Assembly (NCBI GenBank): GCA_947464995.1
Contig: CANHZG010000002.1
Location: 1-46,666 of the forward strand
Source: Comamonadaceae bacterium
GTDB taxonomy: Bacteria > Pseudomonadota > Gammaproteobacteria > Burkholderiales > Burkholderiaceae_C
Direction of reading: 5' to 3'
Length of the DNA stretch: 46,666 nt
A program made the translations under genes and the position numbers. Below are positions 7,774 through 17,248 of the stretch, one piece after another (the stretch's first letter is position 1; every line of letters begins with the position of its first letter). The notes under the pieces were generated by a model. It searched no databases. It was not told the DNA's origin and saw nothing but the letters and a program-made list of their open reading frames with translations.

Positions 7774-8685
7774 TTGCACCACTTCACTATAGCGACCCGC
7801 GAGAGCCGCCTAGCCCTTTGGCAAGCCGAGCATGTGCAATCCCTGTTGCGCGCGCAGGGCCACACCGTGACGCTCTTGGGCATGACCACCAAGGGCGACC
7901 AAATTTTGGACCGCTCACTGAGCAAAGTGGGCGGCAAAGGGCTTTTTGTCAAGGAGCTGGAAACGGCGTTGGAGGAAGGTCGGGCCGATTTGGCCGTGCA
8001 TTCACTCAAAGACGTACCCATGGAGTTGCCCGCCGGTTTTATTCTGGCCTGTGTCATGGAGCGCGAAGACCCGCGCGACGCCTGGGTTTCAAGCACCTAC
8101 CCCAGCCTGCAGTCGCTGCCCCAGGGTGCGGTGGTGGGCACGTCCAGCCTGCGCCGCGTGGCCCTGCTGCGTGCACTGCGGCCTGACCTGCGGGTTGAAC
8201 CCTTGCGCGGCAATTTGGATACACGGCTGAAAAAGCTCGACAGCGGTTTGTACGACGGCATCGTGCTGGCTGCAGCGGGCTTGAAACGCTTGGGTTTGGG
8301 CGCGCGCATCGCGGAGGTGTTTGAGCCCGACCAGATGCTGCCCGCTGCCGGGCAGGGCGCCTTGGGCATCGAAATTCCCCAGGGTCGCGACGATGTGGCC
8401 CAGGCCCTGGCGCATCTGGTGCACATGCCGACGCTTCTGGCAGTCAGCGCCGAGCGTGCAGTCAGTCGCGTCATGGGCGGCAGTTGCTCGATGCCGCTGG
8501 CGGCCTACGCGACCTTGAACGGCGACGTGCTCCAACTGCGGGCCACTTGGGGCGACCCAGACGGCGTGCATCCCCTGGTGCAGGTGCGGGACCAGGCACA
8601 GGTCTTGGACGCGAACGCAGCGGTGGCTTTGGGCGAGCACGTAGCGCGCGCATTGCAAAGTGCCGTTGACGTGCAGCAGCGCTAG
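7774..8685 (+). CDS. hemC: Porphobilinogen deaminase (hydroxymethylbilane synthase)
   Basis: A 303-residue enzyme that joins four porphobilinogens into hydroxymethylbilane in haem synthesis. It shows [16 protein letters not shown] at the N-terminus, [12 protein letters not shown] with the catalytic Asp, [18 protein letters not shown] for substrate carboxylate binding, and [12 protein letters not shown] with the Cys that carries the dipyrromethane cofactor. The start is TTG at 7774. An in-frame TAG at 7762 lies just upstream and no other start precedes the conserved IATRES motif, so TTG is forced. Shine-Dalgarno matching is weak. It is first of a hemC-hemD-hemX-hemY run. Confidence 0.96.
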   Translation: MHHFTIATRESRLALWQAEHVQSLLRAQGHTVTLLGMTTKGDQILDRSLSKVGGKGLFVKELETALEEGRADLAVHSLKDVPMELPAGFILACVMEREDPRDAWVSSTYPSLQSLPQGAVVGTSSLRRVALLRALRPDLRVEPLRGNLDTRLKKLDSGLYDGIVLAAAGLKRLGLGARIAEVFEPDQMLPAAGQGALGIEIPQGRDDVAQALAHLVHMPTLLAVSAERAVSRVMGGSCSMPLAAYATLNGDVLQLRATWGDPDGVHPLVQVRDQAQVLDANAAVALGEHVARALQSAVDVQQR

Positions 8686-8728
8686 GGCACGCAAGCACGG
8701 GGCACCTTGGGTCCGGCCCTGTTTTCCC

Positions 8729-9535
8729 ATGTTCTCTTTACCCCGCGTCATCGTCACCCGCCCGCAGCGTGAAGCACAGGCTTGGGTTGCCAACCTGCGT
8801 TTGCGGGGAATGGATGCGGTGGCCTTGCCGCTGATTTGCATTGGACCTGCGCCGGACCCGGCGGCTTTGCGCCAGGTGTGGGGCACCTTGGACCAGTTTG
8901 ATGCCGTGCTGTTTGTTAGCGGTAATGCAGTGGAGCATTTTTTTGCCCAAAGCCCGATTGGGCTTGCCCACCCGCTGCAAGGCGCCCAGGGCCGCTTGCG
9001 GGCATTTGTGACAGGGCCGGGCAGCCACGCGGCACTGGTGGCCACGGGCGCCAACGCCCAACGGATTGACGCTCCGCCTTTGGAGGGTGGGGCATTTGAC
9101 TCCGAAGCCCTGTGGGAGCAAGTGCGCCACTCCATAGGTCCTGGGTACCGGGTGCTGATCGTGCGCGGCAGCGATGCCGCCACCGGCGCAGGTTCTGAGG
9201 GTGCAGGGCGCGACTGGTTTGGTGAGCAGGCCGCCGCCGCTGGCGCGCAGGTGCAATTTGCAGCTGCTTACACGCGCATTGCGCCGGTATGGACGGATGC
9301 CCAGCGCGCCTGGATCGCGCAGGCTGCCTGTGACGGTTCGGTGTGGCTGCTTAGCAGCAGCCAGGCGCTGAACAATTTGACGGCCTCTTTGCCGGAGCAG
9401 ACCTGGGGTCACGCCAAAGCCGTGGCCACGCATGCGCGCATTGCCGAGGCGGCGCGGCTGGCGGGCTTTGGCACCGTGCGCGAATCAAGTCCCTTGTTGG
9501 CCGATATCACTGCCTCGATAGAATCCTTGGCATGA
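8729..9535 (+). CDS. hemD: Uroporphyrinogen-III synthase
   Basis: A 268-residue protein that cyclises and inverts ring D of hydroxymethylbilane to uroporphyrinogen III. HemD sequences are divergent. The call rests on the opening RVIVTRPQREAQAWVANLR, the segments LFVSGNAVEHFF, VLIVRGSDA and WLLSSSQALNNL, and its position between hemC and hemX. The track start at 8660 overlaps hemC. The ATG at 8729 matches the family N-terminus and leaves a 43-bp gap. Its stop overlaps the hemX start by 4 bp (ATGA), implying translational coupling. Confidence 0.92.
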   Translation: MFSLPRVIVTRPQREAQAWVANLRLRGMDAVALPLICIGPAPDPAALRQVWGTLDQFDAVLFVSGNAVEHFFAQSPIGLAHPLQGAQGRLRAFVTGPGSHAALVATGANAQRIDAPPLEGGAFDSEALWEQVRHSIGPGYRVLIVRGSDAATGAGSEGAGRDWFGEQAAAAGAQVQFAAAYTRIAPVWTDAQRAWIAQAACDGSVWLLSSSQALNNLTASLPEQTWGHAKAVATHARIAEAARLAGFGTVRESSPLLADITASIESLA

Positions 9536-10581
9536 CGCCCATCCCAACTGACGCACCGGAGTCCAGCGCCAACTTATCTGCGCCCATTGGGGCATTGCCA
9601 ACGGCGCCAAGCCCCTGGTGGTGGTATGGCACCGCTGCGGTGGCACTGGTCGGCCTGTTATCTACCGGGCTGTTGTGGCAGAAGGTGTTGGGCATGCAAG
9701 AGAGTTTGGCGCGCCAAAGCGCCGAATCGGTCGGGCAGGCCACCCAAGCCGTGGTTGCGGCCCGCCAAGCGCAGGACCTGGCGCTGGAGACAGCGGCCAA
9801 ACTTACCGTCACCCAGGCCAAGCTCAGTGAAGTCACCATGCAGCGCGGCCAGATCGAAGAGCTGATCCAGAGCCTGTCGCGCTCGCGTGACGAAAATTTG
9901 GTGGTGGACATCGAGTCGGCCTTGCTGTTGGCGCAGCAACAAGCGCAACTCACCGGCAGCGTGGCGCCTTTGCTGGCGGCACTCAAAAGTGCCGATTTGC
10001 GTTTGACGCGCGCCGCCCAACCCCGCTTGGCGCCTTTGCAGCGCGCCATCGCCAAAGATGTGGCCCGTATCCAAGCCACGGCCTTGTCGGACACGCCATC
10101 CCTGTTGGTCCAACTCGACGAACTGGCCTTGTTGGCCGACGATCTGCCCATCGCCAATGCCGTTGGGCAAGCGCGCGTGACCGAGCCCCTGGCGCGCAAG
10201 CCTGACGAAGCGGTGTCGCAGTGGTGGTTGCGCATGGGAGTGGAGATTCGGGAGGAGATCAAAAGTTTGGTGCGTGTAAGCCATATTTCTGAGCCCGACG
10301 CGGCGCTTTTGTCGCCGGACCAGTCCTTCTTTTTACGCGAAAACCTCAAGCTACGTATCTTGAATGCGCGCTTGGGGCTCTTGTCCCGTCAAATCGAACC
10401 TGCCCGCGCTGATCTGGCCACGGCGTCGCTGGTGCTGGGGCGCTATTTCGCCCCCGGTTCGCGCAAGACCCAAACCGCCCTAGCGCTGCTCAAGGATGTT
10501 CAGGGCAAGATGCGTGCGCTGGAGCTTCCTCGGGTGGACGAAACCTTGTCCGCGCTGTCCACCGCTGCGGCTGGACGTTAA
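9532..10581 (+). CDS. hemX: HemX-like membrane-anchored protein
   Basis: A 349-residue protein with a short cytoplasmic N-terminus, one transmembrane helix at about residues 30-48 (YGTAAVALVGLLSTGLLW), then a long coiled-coil (about 55-125, rich in Ala, Gln and Glu) and a helical C-terminal domain. This is the HemX architecture. It is often misannotated as uroporphyrinogen-III C-methyltransferase, but no tetrapyrrole methylase motifs are present. Its biochemical role is unsettled; membrane scaffolding of haem synthesis is commonly supposed. The ATGA overlap with hemD and the 4-bp gap to hemY mark a tight operon. Confidence 0.9.
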   Translation: MTPIPTDAPESSANLSAPIGALPTAPSPWWWYGTAAVALVGLLSTGLLWQKVLGMQESLARQSAESVGQATQAVVAARQAQDLALETAAKLTVTQAKLSEVTMQRGQIEELIQSLSRSRDENLVVDIESALLLAQQQAQLTGSVAPLLAALKSADLRLTRAAQPRLAPLQRAIAKDVARIQATALSDTPSLLVQLDELALLADDLPIANAVGQARVTEPLARKPDEAVSQWWLRMGVEIREEIKSLVRVSHISEPDAALLSPDQSFFLRENLKLRILNARLGLLSRQIEPARADLATASLVLGRYFAPGSRKTQTALALLKDVQGKMRALELPRVDETLSALSTAAAGR

Positions 10582-10585
10582 ATCA

Positions 10586-11818
10586 ATGCGCGCCGTTCTG
10601 TGGTTGGCGGCGCTTTTTGGCATAGCGTCTGCGAGCGCCCTTTTTTCCTCGGAAAACCCCGGCACGGTGACCTTGTTTTGGCCACCTTACAGAATTGACG
10701 TCTCGCTGAACTTGGCCTTGCTGGCCCTTGCGGCGTGCTTTGTGTTGTTGCACCTGGCCTTGCGCGGCTTCTCCGCATTTGCCAACATCCCGGCCCAGGC
10801 GCGGCGCTGGCGCCTGCAGCAAAAGGAGCGTCTGGTTCAAACCGCGCTGGTGGACGCTTTGATGCATCTGGTGGCCGGACGTTTTGTGCGCTCTCGCAAA
10901 GCCGCTGAGCACGCTATCGCACTCAAATTGGTGCCGGATGCGGAGGACGAGTCGCCCGCGCGCACGGTGCGTCTGCAGTCCATGTTGCACCTGCTGGCGG
11001 CCGAGAATGCCCATGCGCTGCAAGACCGCGTGGTGCGAAACGCTCAGTTTGAAAAAGCCGTCGATGTGTTGGCCCAAACCGACGGATCCGGTGTACGCGA
11101 AGGTTTGTATTTGCGTGCTGCCCGCTGGGCGCTCGATGACCACGACGCCGCATCAGCCATGCAGTGGCTCGATCGCTTACCCCAAGGAGCAGCCCGGCGC
11201 ACGGTGGCCTTGCGTTTGCGTTTTCGGGTGTCACGCATGCAAGGCCAAACGGCTGTTGCGCTGGAAGCGGCGCGTCTGCTGATCAAGCACCGCGCCATTG
11301 CCGCAGCCAGCGGGGTCAGTATCACCCAGGCCCTGGCCTTGGAGCTGCTGTTGGCGGCCAAAGATCCAGCCCAGATCAGCCATGCATGGAGTCAGTTGGA
11401 AGCCTCCGAGCGCGCTTTGCCCGATGTCGCCCTGGGCGCGGCGCGCCATTGGCTGGCCAAAGGCGGTGAGGCCACCCAGTCCAGAGCCTGGTTGCTGCCG
11501 GTATGGGAGCGCATGGTCACTGCCCCCAAAGCGCTGTCGGACGAGCAGCGCCTTCGTTTGGTGCGTGTGTTGGAGGCCGGATTTAGCCAGCAGGACGGCG
11601 CGCCAGACGCCAAGTGGCTCGCACGCATCGAGTCGGCGCAGATGGCCGACCCGCGCAATGCGCTGTTGCAGTACCTCGCTGGTGTGATGTGCGCGCGTCT
11701 GAGCCTGTGGGGAAAAGCCCAACACCTGTTTCGCCAATGCATCGCGGTGTGTGTGGACTTGGAGCTCAAACAGGACGCGCAGCGCGCATTAGACGACGTG
11801 GCCCGACAGCGCGTTTAA
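10586..11818 (+). CDS. hemY: HemY-like tetratricopeptide membrane protein
   Basis: A 410-residue inner-membrane protein of the proteobacterial HemY type, not the protoporphyrinogen oxidase of the same name in Bacillus. Two N-terminal hydrophobic helices (VLWLAALFGIASASALF and LALLALAACFVLLHLAL) flank a short loop ending PYRIDVSLN. A long alpha-helical, TPR-like cytoplasmic or periplasmic region follows, with ALKLVPDAEDE and LLQYLAGVMCARLSLWGKAQHLFRQ repeats. The track start at 10496 lies inside hemX; the ATG at 10586, 4 bp after the hemX stop, matches the first helix. It is the last gene before a strong terminator. Confidence 0.92.
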   Translation: MRAVLWLAALFGIASASALFSSENPGTVTLFWPPYRIDVSLNLALLALAACFVLLHLALRGFSAFANIPAQARRWRLQQKERLVQTALVDALMHLVAGRFVRSRKAAEHAIALKLVPDAEDESPARTVRLQSMLHLLAAENAHALQDRVVRNAQFEKAVDVLAQTDGSGVREGLYLRAARWALDDHDAASAMQWLDRLPQGAARRTVALRLRFRVSRMQGQTAVALEAARLLIKHRAIAAASGVSITQALALELLLAAKDPAQISHAWSQLEASERALPDVALGAARHWLAKGGEATQSRAWLLPVWERMVTAPKALSDEQRLRLVRVLEAGFSQQDGAPDAKWLARIESAQMADPRNALLQYLAGVMCARLSLWGKAQHLFRQCIAVCVDLELKQDAQRALDDVARQRV

Positions 11819-11861
11819 GGCCCCGCGCTTGCGAACGCGCGGCCAAAGGGCCTCACCAATA

Positions 11862-11887
11862 AAAAAGGACACCGAGGTGTCCTTTTT
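11862..11887. terminator. Bidirectional rho-independent terminator between hemY and rne
   Basis: AAAAAGGACAC-CGAG-GTGTCCTTTTT is a perfect 11-bp inverted repeat with a CGAG tetraloop. A-tracts on one side become T-tracts on both strands, so it can stop both the hem operon (+) and rne (-). Confidence 0.9.
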
Positions 11888-11916
11888 CATGGGGCTTGCG
11901 CCCCCGTTGCATGGCT

Positions 11917-14900
11917 TTACACCGGCGTTTTTGGACCCGTGTCCATGGGCACTTCCAGTGTGCGCAGGTCCCGTTTGGTTTCCACCAACACCAGCGCCGA
12001 GTCCTGTACCACCACCGGTGCGGGGCGTTCACGCACGACACGCACGGGCGCCGCTTCAGCCGCAATAGCTGCTTGCACTGCGGCCACACGCGCCGGGTCG
12101 GAATTAACCCATTGCAGCCCCGAGGTTTGTGCGACTGCGTGAAGGTTCTCCACCGGCAAGTCAAATCCATGCACCGTGGGCATGGCGGCTTCTTTGGCCG
12201 CCACTGGGTCGGCAAGGGCTGCGGCCGCAGCAACCGGTGGCACTGGTTCTGGACTGGCGGCTACCGCGCTCGGAGCTGGAGCAACAGCCGCCGGCACCTC
12301 TTGCGGTGCTGATAAGGCGGGTTCGACGGATGCCAGCGCATCAACGGCAGGTGCCGCTGCCACCGCCGCTGGTGCTTGCGTGAAGTACGAGGCGCGCACC
12401 ACGTGCTCAACCTGATCAGGCTCTTGTGCGTCGGCGCCATGGGCGGTGGGGTTCTGCTCTGTGGGTGCCGTGCGCTCGCTGCGCTCACCACGACCACCGC
12501 GGTCGCGGCCGTAGCGGTCTCGCGAGCGGCGTTGGTTGGAGTCTCGGTCTTCCTGGCCATCGCCCGCGGGTGCGCCGTCTGCAGACGTCGGCGCGTCTGT
12601 TGCGGCGCCAGCGTTGTCGCTGTTGCCTTCCTCGGTGCGTGGGCTTCGGTCGTTGCGGCGGCCACGGCCACCGCGTGAGCGGCCTTCGCGGGGTTCGCGC
12701 TCAGCGGGCACGCCGTCGGTTCCGACGGCTTCGCTTGTGGGCTCGGCGCTGCGCTCTTGGCGTTCGCCACCGTCCACACGCTCGTTGCTGCGCTCACCGT
12801 TGCGGCCACGGCCACCACGCTCGCCGCGCGGTGCGCGTTCCTGGCGTGGCGCCTCGGCGTCGGCCACGGTGGCTAACGCGCCTGCTGCGTCCATCTCGGG
12901 GCTGTTGCCCTTGTTTTCTGCGTCAAAGCGATCGCGCTGGGTGCTGCGTTCGCCGCCGCGTTCGCTGCGTTCACCGCCACGACCGCCACGACCAGTGCGC
13001 CCTTCGCTCCGGCCTTCGCCGCGACCATCCGTACGTGGCTCGCCACGGGTGCCATCGGCACGCGGGCCACGGCCCTCGCCGCCGCGTCCACCACGACCAC
13101 CGCGACTGCCGTCGCGGCCACCTTCACGTCCGCCTTCACGGGCCGGTCGGCCGTCGCGGCGTTCCTCGGTATTTACGGGTACGACAGCGGCAGGTGCTGC
13201 CGGTGGGGCACTGGGTGCGCCAAACAGGCTCTTGATCCAGCCAAACAGACCCGTTGGTGCAGCAGCAGCTACGGGAGCGGGTGCCTGAACGGCCACCGGC
13301 ACCGGCTTAGGCGCCTCGACTTTGACCGGCGCCTGGGGGGCCGGTGCGTCGGGCAGCACGCCCTTGATGATGGGAGTTTGCTTGTTAGTGGGCTCTTGGG
13401 AGCGGCGGGTCACGCCGGTGGCCTCTTCCATGTCGTCGGCCATTTTGTAGCTGGCTTCGATGTGGTCCAGGCGCGGGTCGTCGTGCTTGAGGCGCTCGAG
13501 CTTGTAGTTGGGCGTCTCCAGCGTTTTGTTGGGGACCATCAACACGTTGATGCGCTGCTTGAGCTCAATCTTTGCGATTTCGGTGCGCTTTTCGTTCAGC
13601 AGGAAGGAGGCAACTTCGACCGGAACCTGGCACAGCACGGATGCGGTGTTGTCCTTGAGTGACTCTTCCTGGATGATGCGCAGGATTTGCAGCGCGCTGG
13701 ATTCCGTGTCACGGATGTGGCCGGAACCGCCGCAGCGAGGGCAGGGGATGGAGGCGCCTTCGCTGAGCGCAGGGCGCAGGCGCTGGCGGCTCATCTCCAT
13801 CAGGCCAAATTTGCTGATGGTGCCGAACTGCACGCGCGCACGGTCTTGGCTCAGGGCGTCGCGCAGGCGGCTTTCCACCTCGCGGCGGTTGCGGCTTTCT
13901 TCCATGTCGATAAAGTCGATCACGATCAGGCCACCCAAGTCGCGCAGCCTCATCTGGCGCGCCACTTCGTCGGCAGCTTCCAGGTTGGTGCGGGTGGCGG
14001 TTTCTTCAATGTCGCCGCCCTTGATGGCACGTGCCGAGTTCACGTCCACCGAAACCAGGGCCTCGGTGTGGTCGATCACGATGGCGCCGCCGGAGGGCAG
14101 CTGCACCGTGCGGGCGTAGGCCGATTCGATCTGGTGCTCGATCTGGAAGCGGCTAAACAGCGGCGCGTCGTCGCGGTAGCGCTTGACGCGGGCGGCGTGC
14201 TCGGGCATGACGTGGGCCATGAATTGCTGCGCTTGCTCGTACACGTCGTCGGTGTCGATGAGGATGTCGCCAATGTCGTGGTTGAAATAGTCACGGATGG
14301 CGCGAATCACCAGGCTGGATTCCTGGTAAATCAGGTAGGCGCCCTTGCCGCCTTTGGAGGCGCCGTCGATGGCGTTCCAGAGTTTGAGCAGGTAGTTCAG
14401 GTCCCATTGCAGCTCAGGCGCGCTACGGCCAATGCCAGCGGTACGGGCAATGATGGACATGCCGTTGGGGTATTCGAGCTGGTCGAGCGCTTCTTTCAGG
14501 TCCGCGCGGTCATCGCCCTCGATGCGGCGGCTGACACCGCCGCCGCGCGGGTTGTTCGGCATGAGCACCACGTAGCGTCCAGCCAGCGACACAAAGGTGG
14601 TCAGCGCCGCCCCTTTGTTGCCGCGTTCTTCTTTTTCCACCTGCACCAGCAGTTCCTGGCCTTCGCGAATGGCGTCCTGGATGCGGGCGTTGTTGACGGC
14701 CACGCCTTGTTGGAAGTACTGTTTCGAGATTTCCTTGAAGGGCAAAAAGCCGTGACGGTCCTCGCCGTAGTCGACAAAACAGGCTTCAAGCGAAGGCTCT
14801 ACTCGGGTGACCACGGCCTTGTAAATGTTGCCTTTGCGCTGTTCGCGCCCCTCGATTTCGATTTCGTAGTCGAGGAGTTTTTGTCCGTCGACGATCGCCA

Positions 14901-14946
14901 AGCGGCGTTCTTCTGCCTGTGTGGCATTGATTAGCATCCGTTTCAT
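11917..14946 (-). CDS. rne: Ribonuclease E
   Basis: A 1009-residue essential endoribonuclease and degradosome scaffold. Order of parts: [10 protein letters not shown] start; S1 domain about residues 35-120 ([23 protein letters not shown]); 5' sensor/RNase H-like region; DNase I-like catalytic region with Asp residues in [12 protein letters not shown] and [12 protein letters not shown]; Zn-link [12 protein letters not shown]; then a long disordered tail. The tail has a very Arg/Gly-rich stretch ([12 protein letters not shown]-type repeats), an Ala/Pro/Val-rich stretch and a conserved-looking C-terminus. The track starts at 14955, but AAGGA lies directly against that ATG and 8 bp before the ATG at 14946, which also gives the canonical MKRML start. 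It is divergent from rluC. The leader probably carries autoregulatory structure. Confidence 0.97.
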   Translation of the reverse strand: MKRMLINATQAEERRLAIVDGQKLLDYEIEIEGREQRKGNIYKAVVTRVEPSLEACFVDYGEDRHGFLPFKEISKQYFQQGVAVNNARIQDAIREGQELLVQVEKEERGNKGAALTTFVSLAGRYVVLMPNNPRGGGVSRRIEGDDRADLKEALDQLEYPNGMSIIARTAGIGRSAPELQWDLNYLLKLWNAIDGASKGGKGAYLIYQESSLVIRAIRDYFNHDIGDILIDTDDVYEQAQQFMAHVMPEHAARVKRYRDDAPLFSRFQIEHQIESAYARTVQLPSGGAIVIDHTEALVSVDVNSARAIKGGDIEETATRTNLEAADEVARQMRLRDLGGLIVIDFIDMEESRNRREVESRLRDALSQDRARVQFGTISKFGLMEMSRQRLRPALSEGASIPCPRCGGSGHIRDTESSALQILRIIQEESLKDNTASVLCQVPVEVASFLLNEKRTEIAKIELKQRINVLMVPNKTLETPNYKLERLKHDDPRLDHIEASYKMADDMEEATGVTRRSQEPTNKQTPIIKGVLPDAPAPQAPVKVEAPKPVPVAVQAPAPVAAAAPTGLFGWIKSLFGAPSAPPAAPAAVVPVNTEERRDGRPAREGGREGGRDGSRGGRGGRGGEGRGPRADGTRGEPRTDGRGEGRSEGRTGRGGRGGERSERGGERSTQRDRFDAENKGNSPEMDAAGALATVADAEAPRQERAPRGERGGRGRNGERSNERVDGGERQERSAEPTSEAVGTDGVPAEREPREGRSRGGRGRRNDRSPRTEEGNSDNAGAATDAPTSADGAPAGDGQEDRDSNQRRSRDRYGRDRGGRGERSERTAPTEQNPTAHGADAQEPDQVEHVVRASYFTQAPAAVAAAPAVDALASVEPALSAPQEVPAAVAPAPSAVAASPEPVPPVAAAAALADPVAAKEAAMPTVHGFDLPVENLHAVAQTSGLQWVNSDPARVAAVQAAIAAEAAPVRVVRERPAPVVVQDSALVLVETKRDLRTLEVPMDTGPKTPV

Positions 14947-15444
14947 GGAGTGCATCCTTTTTCAGTTGTCATCTGCCCAAAATGGGCCAACGATGCCTAG
15001 ACCGAAAAACTGAACTGAGGAGGAATTGCCGGAGAACTTCGACTTACACGAGGTGTCGAAGCGTAGGCGCAGGGATGGGCACGAGGGTCTGGATATGGGT
15101 GCTTATCGTCCGGACTACGGCGCGTGGTGCGCCGAAACCCGCTCGCAATGCCTCCGAAGTGCCAACAAACGGAGCGAAAACGCACCGCAGGCACAGGGTA
15201 ATCAAGGGCATCAACACAAATCTCTCGTTTCATTCCACCCGCAGACCTATGGGGCCTGCGGGTTTTGGGTATTCCGTATCAGGGGTTCAATTCTTCGGCT
15301 TGACCGTGTTGTGTGCTGGCCATCAACCGCAACTGGCGGGAGATTTGCAAGCAATGCAGCAAGGCGGCATCGACCGGCTAGCGGGGCCTTGGGTAGGGGG
15401 TGGACTAAACTCCAACCAAATCAACCACTTACGGCAAAACGCTA
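14947..15444. promoter_or_regulatory. Structured rne 5' leader / rne-rluC intergenic region
   Basis: This 498-bp gap has no convincing gene. It holds three clear hairpins: CTTCG/CGAAG plus ACAC/GTGT (15037-15061), CGGCGC-GTGGT-GCGCCG (15118-15134) and ACCCGCAG/CTGCGGGT (15237-15263; TTTT follows on the + strand). If rne starts at the TATAAT listed separately, the whole gap is transcribed as the rne 5' UTR. E. coli rne also has a long autoregulatory leader; a parallel here is inferred. Confidence 0.55.
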
Positions 15445-16572
15445 GTGAAACACATTATAGGGGCCAAAGCACCGGCGACTTCGGATGGCGCTGGTGCGCC
15501 TGCCGGCGGTGCGGTTCAGTGGCTCACGGTAGAGGAAAACGGCAGCGAGCAACGGCTGGACAACTACCTCATGCGCCAGCTCAAGGGCGTGCCCAAGACC
15601 CATATCTACCGCATCATTCGCAGTGGTGAGGTGCGGGTCAACAAAGGTCGCGCCAGTGCGGATACTCGTTTGCAAATCGGTGATGTGCTGCGCCTGCCGC
15701 CGGTGCGGGTGTCAGAGCGCGCGGCGGACAAGGCGCAGGCGATGACCGATCAGGCGCGCTCAGTACCCGCCAAGCACTTCGAGGTTTTGTTTGAGGATGC
15801 CCACTTTTTGGCCATCGACAAGCCCGCCGGGGTGGCGGTGCACGGTGGCTCGGGCGTGAGTTTTGGCGTGATTGAGCAGTTGCGCATGGCCAGGCCCCAG
15901 GCGCCGCTTCTGGAGTTGGTCCACCGCCTGGACCGCGAAACCAGTGGAATCCTGTTGGTGGCCAAGAAGCGCAGCGCGCTCAAGCACCTGCAAGCCCAGT
16001 TTCGGGACCGAGCGACGGGTAAAACCTATTTGGCGCTGGCTATAGGACGGTGGCCGTCAAATAAGAAGGTGCTGGACAAGCCGCTGCACAAGTACCTGTT
16101 GGACTTGGATTCAGGCCACGGCGAGGGCGAGCGCCGCGTCAAGGTGGTGTCCAAAGACGACCCTGACGGCATGCCTTCACTCACACTGGTCAAAGTTAAC
16201 ACTACCTCGCCCGTGGGCGCCCAGCAGCCGTATTCTTTGCTGGAAGTCACGATCAAGACCGGGCGCACCCACCAAATCCGGGTTCATTTGGCGTCCGAAG
16301 GCATGCCGATCGCCGGCGACGACAAATACGGCGACTTCGAGCGCAACAAGATGCTGGCGCGCGCCGATGGTGGCCTTTCCCTCAAGCGGATGTTTTTACA
16401 CGCCTGGCGGCTACAGTGCGCCCACCCAGGTAGCGGCGAGCGGATGGAACTGCACGCCGCACTGCCCGCCGAATTAACCCAGTTTCTGCACGCCGTTTTG
16501 CCCGAAGCCAAGGCTGCGGGTGCTGCGGCTTTTGTATCTCCCGATTCCCCACTTTCCCATGACCCTGCATAA
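15445..16572 (+). CDS. rluC: 23S rRNA pseudouridine synthase (RluC family)
   Basis: A 375-residue enzyme converting uridines in 23S rRNA to pseudouridine. An N-terminal S4 RNA-binding domain (about residues 35-95; RLDNYLMRQLKGVPKTHIYRII, then GEVRVNKGRAS) is followed by an RsuA/RluA catalytic domain. The latter has HRLDRETSGILLVAK carrying the catalytic Asp and GRTHQIRVHLASEGMPIAGD near the end. The start is GTG at 15445, with no clear Shine-Dalgarno; the conserved core begins about 25 residues later, so a later start cannot be excluded. Its 3' end overlaps the HAD phosphatase by 14 bp. The rne/rluC divergent pairing is shared with many proteobacteria. Confidence 0.94.
   Translation: MKHIIGAKAPATSDGAGAPAGGAVQWLTVEENGSEQRLDNYLMRQLKGVPKTHIYRIIRSGEVRVNKGRASADTRLQIGDVLRLPPVRVSERAADKAQAMTDQARSVPAKHFEVLFEDAHFLAIDKPAGVAVHGGSGVSFGVIEQLRMARPQAPLLELVHRLDRETSGILLVAKKRSALKHLQAQFRDRATGKTYLALAIGRWPSNKKVLDKPLHKYLLDLDSGHGEGERRVKVVSKDDPDGMPSLTLVKVNTTSPVGAQQPYSLLEVTIKTGRTHQIRVHLASEGMPIAGDDKYGDFERNKMLARADGGLSLKRMFLHAWRLQCAHPGSGERMELHAALPAELTQFLHAVLPEAKAAGAAAFVSPDSPLSHDPA
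15454..15459 (-). promoter_or_regulatory. Candidate -10 of the rne promoter
   Basis: On the minus strand this reads CCCCTATAATGTG, a perfect TATAAT. No good -35 is seen 16-18 bp upstream. It lies within the first codons of rluC, so rne transcription would begin right at the rluC start and run through the whole gap. Confidence 0.4.
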
Positions 16573-17239
16573 ACCCGCCGCGCGCGAGCGCCGTTTTGAC
16601 CTGATTGCTTTTGATTGGGACGGTACGCTGTTTGATTCGACCGCCTTGATTACCCGCTGCATCCAGTTGGCCGTGGGCGACGTTGGCGGCACCGTACCAA
16701 CTTACCAGCAGGCCTCTTACGTTATTGGCCTGGGCCTGATGCAAGCCCTGGCGCACGCCGCGCCTGATGTGCCCAAAGAAAAATACCCCTTGTTAGGCGA
16801 GCGCTACAAGCACCATTACTCGCTGCACCAGAGCGACATCAGCTTGTTCGACGGCGTGGTGGACATGCTCAGCGATTTGAAGCAACGTCAGCATTTCTTG
16901 ACCGTGGCCACCGGCAAAAGCCGCTGGGGCTTGGACCAAGCGCTGGGCAACGTGGCGCTCAAAGATCTGTTCCATGCATCCCGCACGGCCGACGAGACGG
17001 CGGGCAAACCCCATCCGCGGATGCTGCATGAACTGATGGCCGAAATGGGTGTGGCGCCCGAACGCACCCTGATGGTTGGCGACACCACGCACGATCTGCA
17101 AATGGCCATTAACGCTGGTTGCGCTTCGGTGGGTGTTGGCTACGGCGCACACGACCAGAGTGCGCTAGCGGCCTTGGGGCCGCTTTTTGTCGCCGACTCC
17201 GCCCACCAGCTACGCCAGTGGATGCTGGACCATGCCTGA
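16559..17239 (+). CDS. HAD-family phosphatase (phosphoglycolate phosphatase-like)
   Basis: A 226-residue hydrolase of HAD subfamily IA. Motif I is FDWDGTLFDST with the nucleophile and acid Asp, motif II is in TVATGKSR, and motifs III/IV are the Lys before PHPRML and VGDTTHDLQMAINAG. The cap lies between motifs I and II. Substrate is not defined by sequence; Gph-like activity is a common label for rluC-linked members. The track start at 16520 lies in rluC. The ATG at 16559 still overlaps rluC by 14 bp and suits the family N-terminus. It is followed within 10 bp by the Rieske gene. Confidence 0.9.
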   Translation: MTLHKPAARERRFDLIAFDWDGTLFDSTALITRCIQLAVGDVGGTVPTYQQASYVIGLGLMQALAHAAPDVPKEKYPLLGERYKHHYSLHQSDISLFDGVVDMLSDLKQRQHFLTVATGKSRWGLDQALGNVALKDLFHASRTADETAGKPHPRMLHELMAEMGVAPERTLMVGDTTHDLQMAINAGCASVGVGYGAHDQSALAALGPLFVADSAHQLRQWMLDHA

Positions 17240-17248
17240 GGTCACGCG

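Noticed and set aside
8089-9183. 364-aa minus-strand ORF opposite hemC/hemD
   Set aside because: Opposes two clear haem genes; low-complexity composition; no motifs.
12426-13288. Long plus-strand ORFs (269 and 250 aa) opposite rne
   Set aside because: They mirror the Arg/Gly-rich low-complexity tail of RNase E in a GC-rich genome; their proteins are Arg/Pro/Ser runs with no family likeness.
13687-14934. 415-aa plus-strand ORF opposite the rne catalytic half
   Set aside because: It is an exact shadow of a well-supported RNase E frame and resembles no protein.
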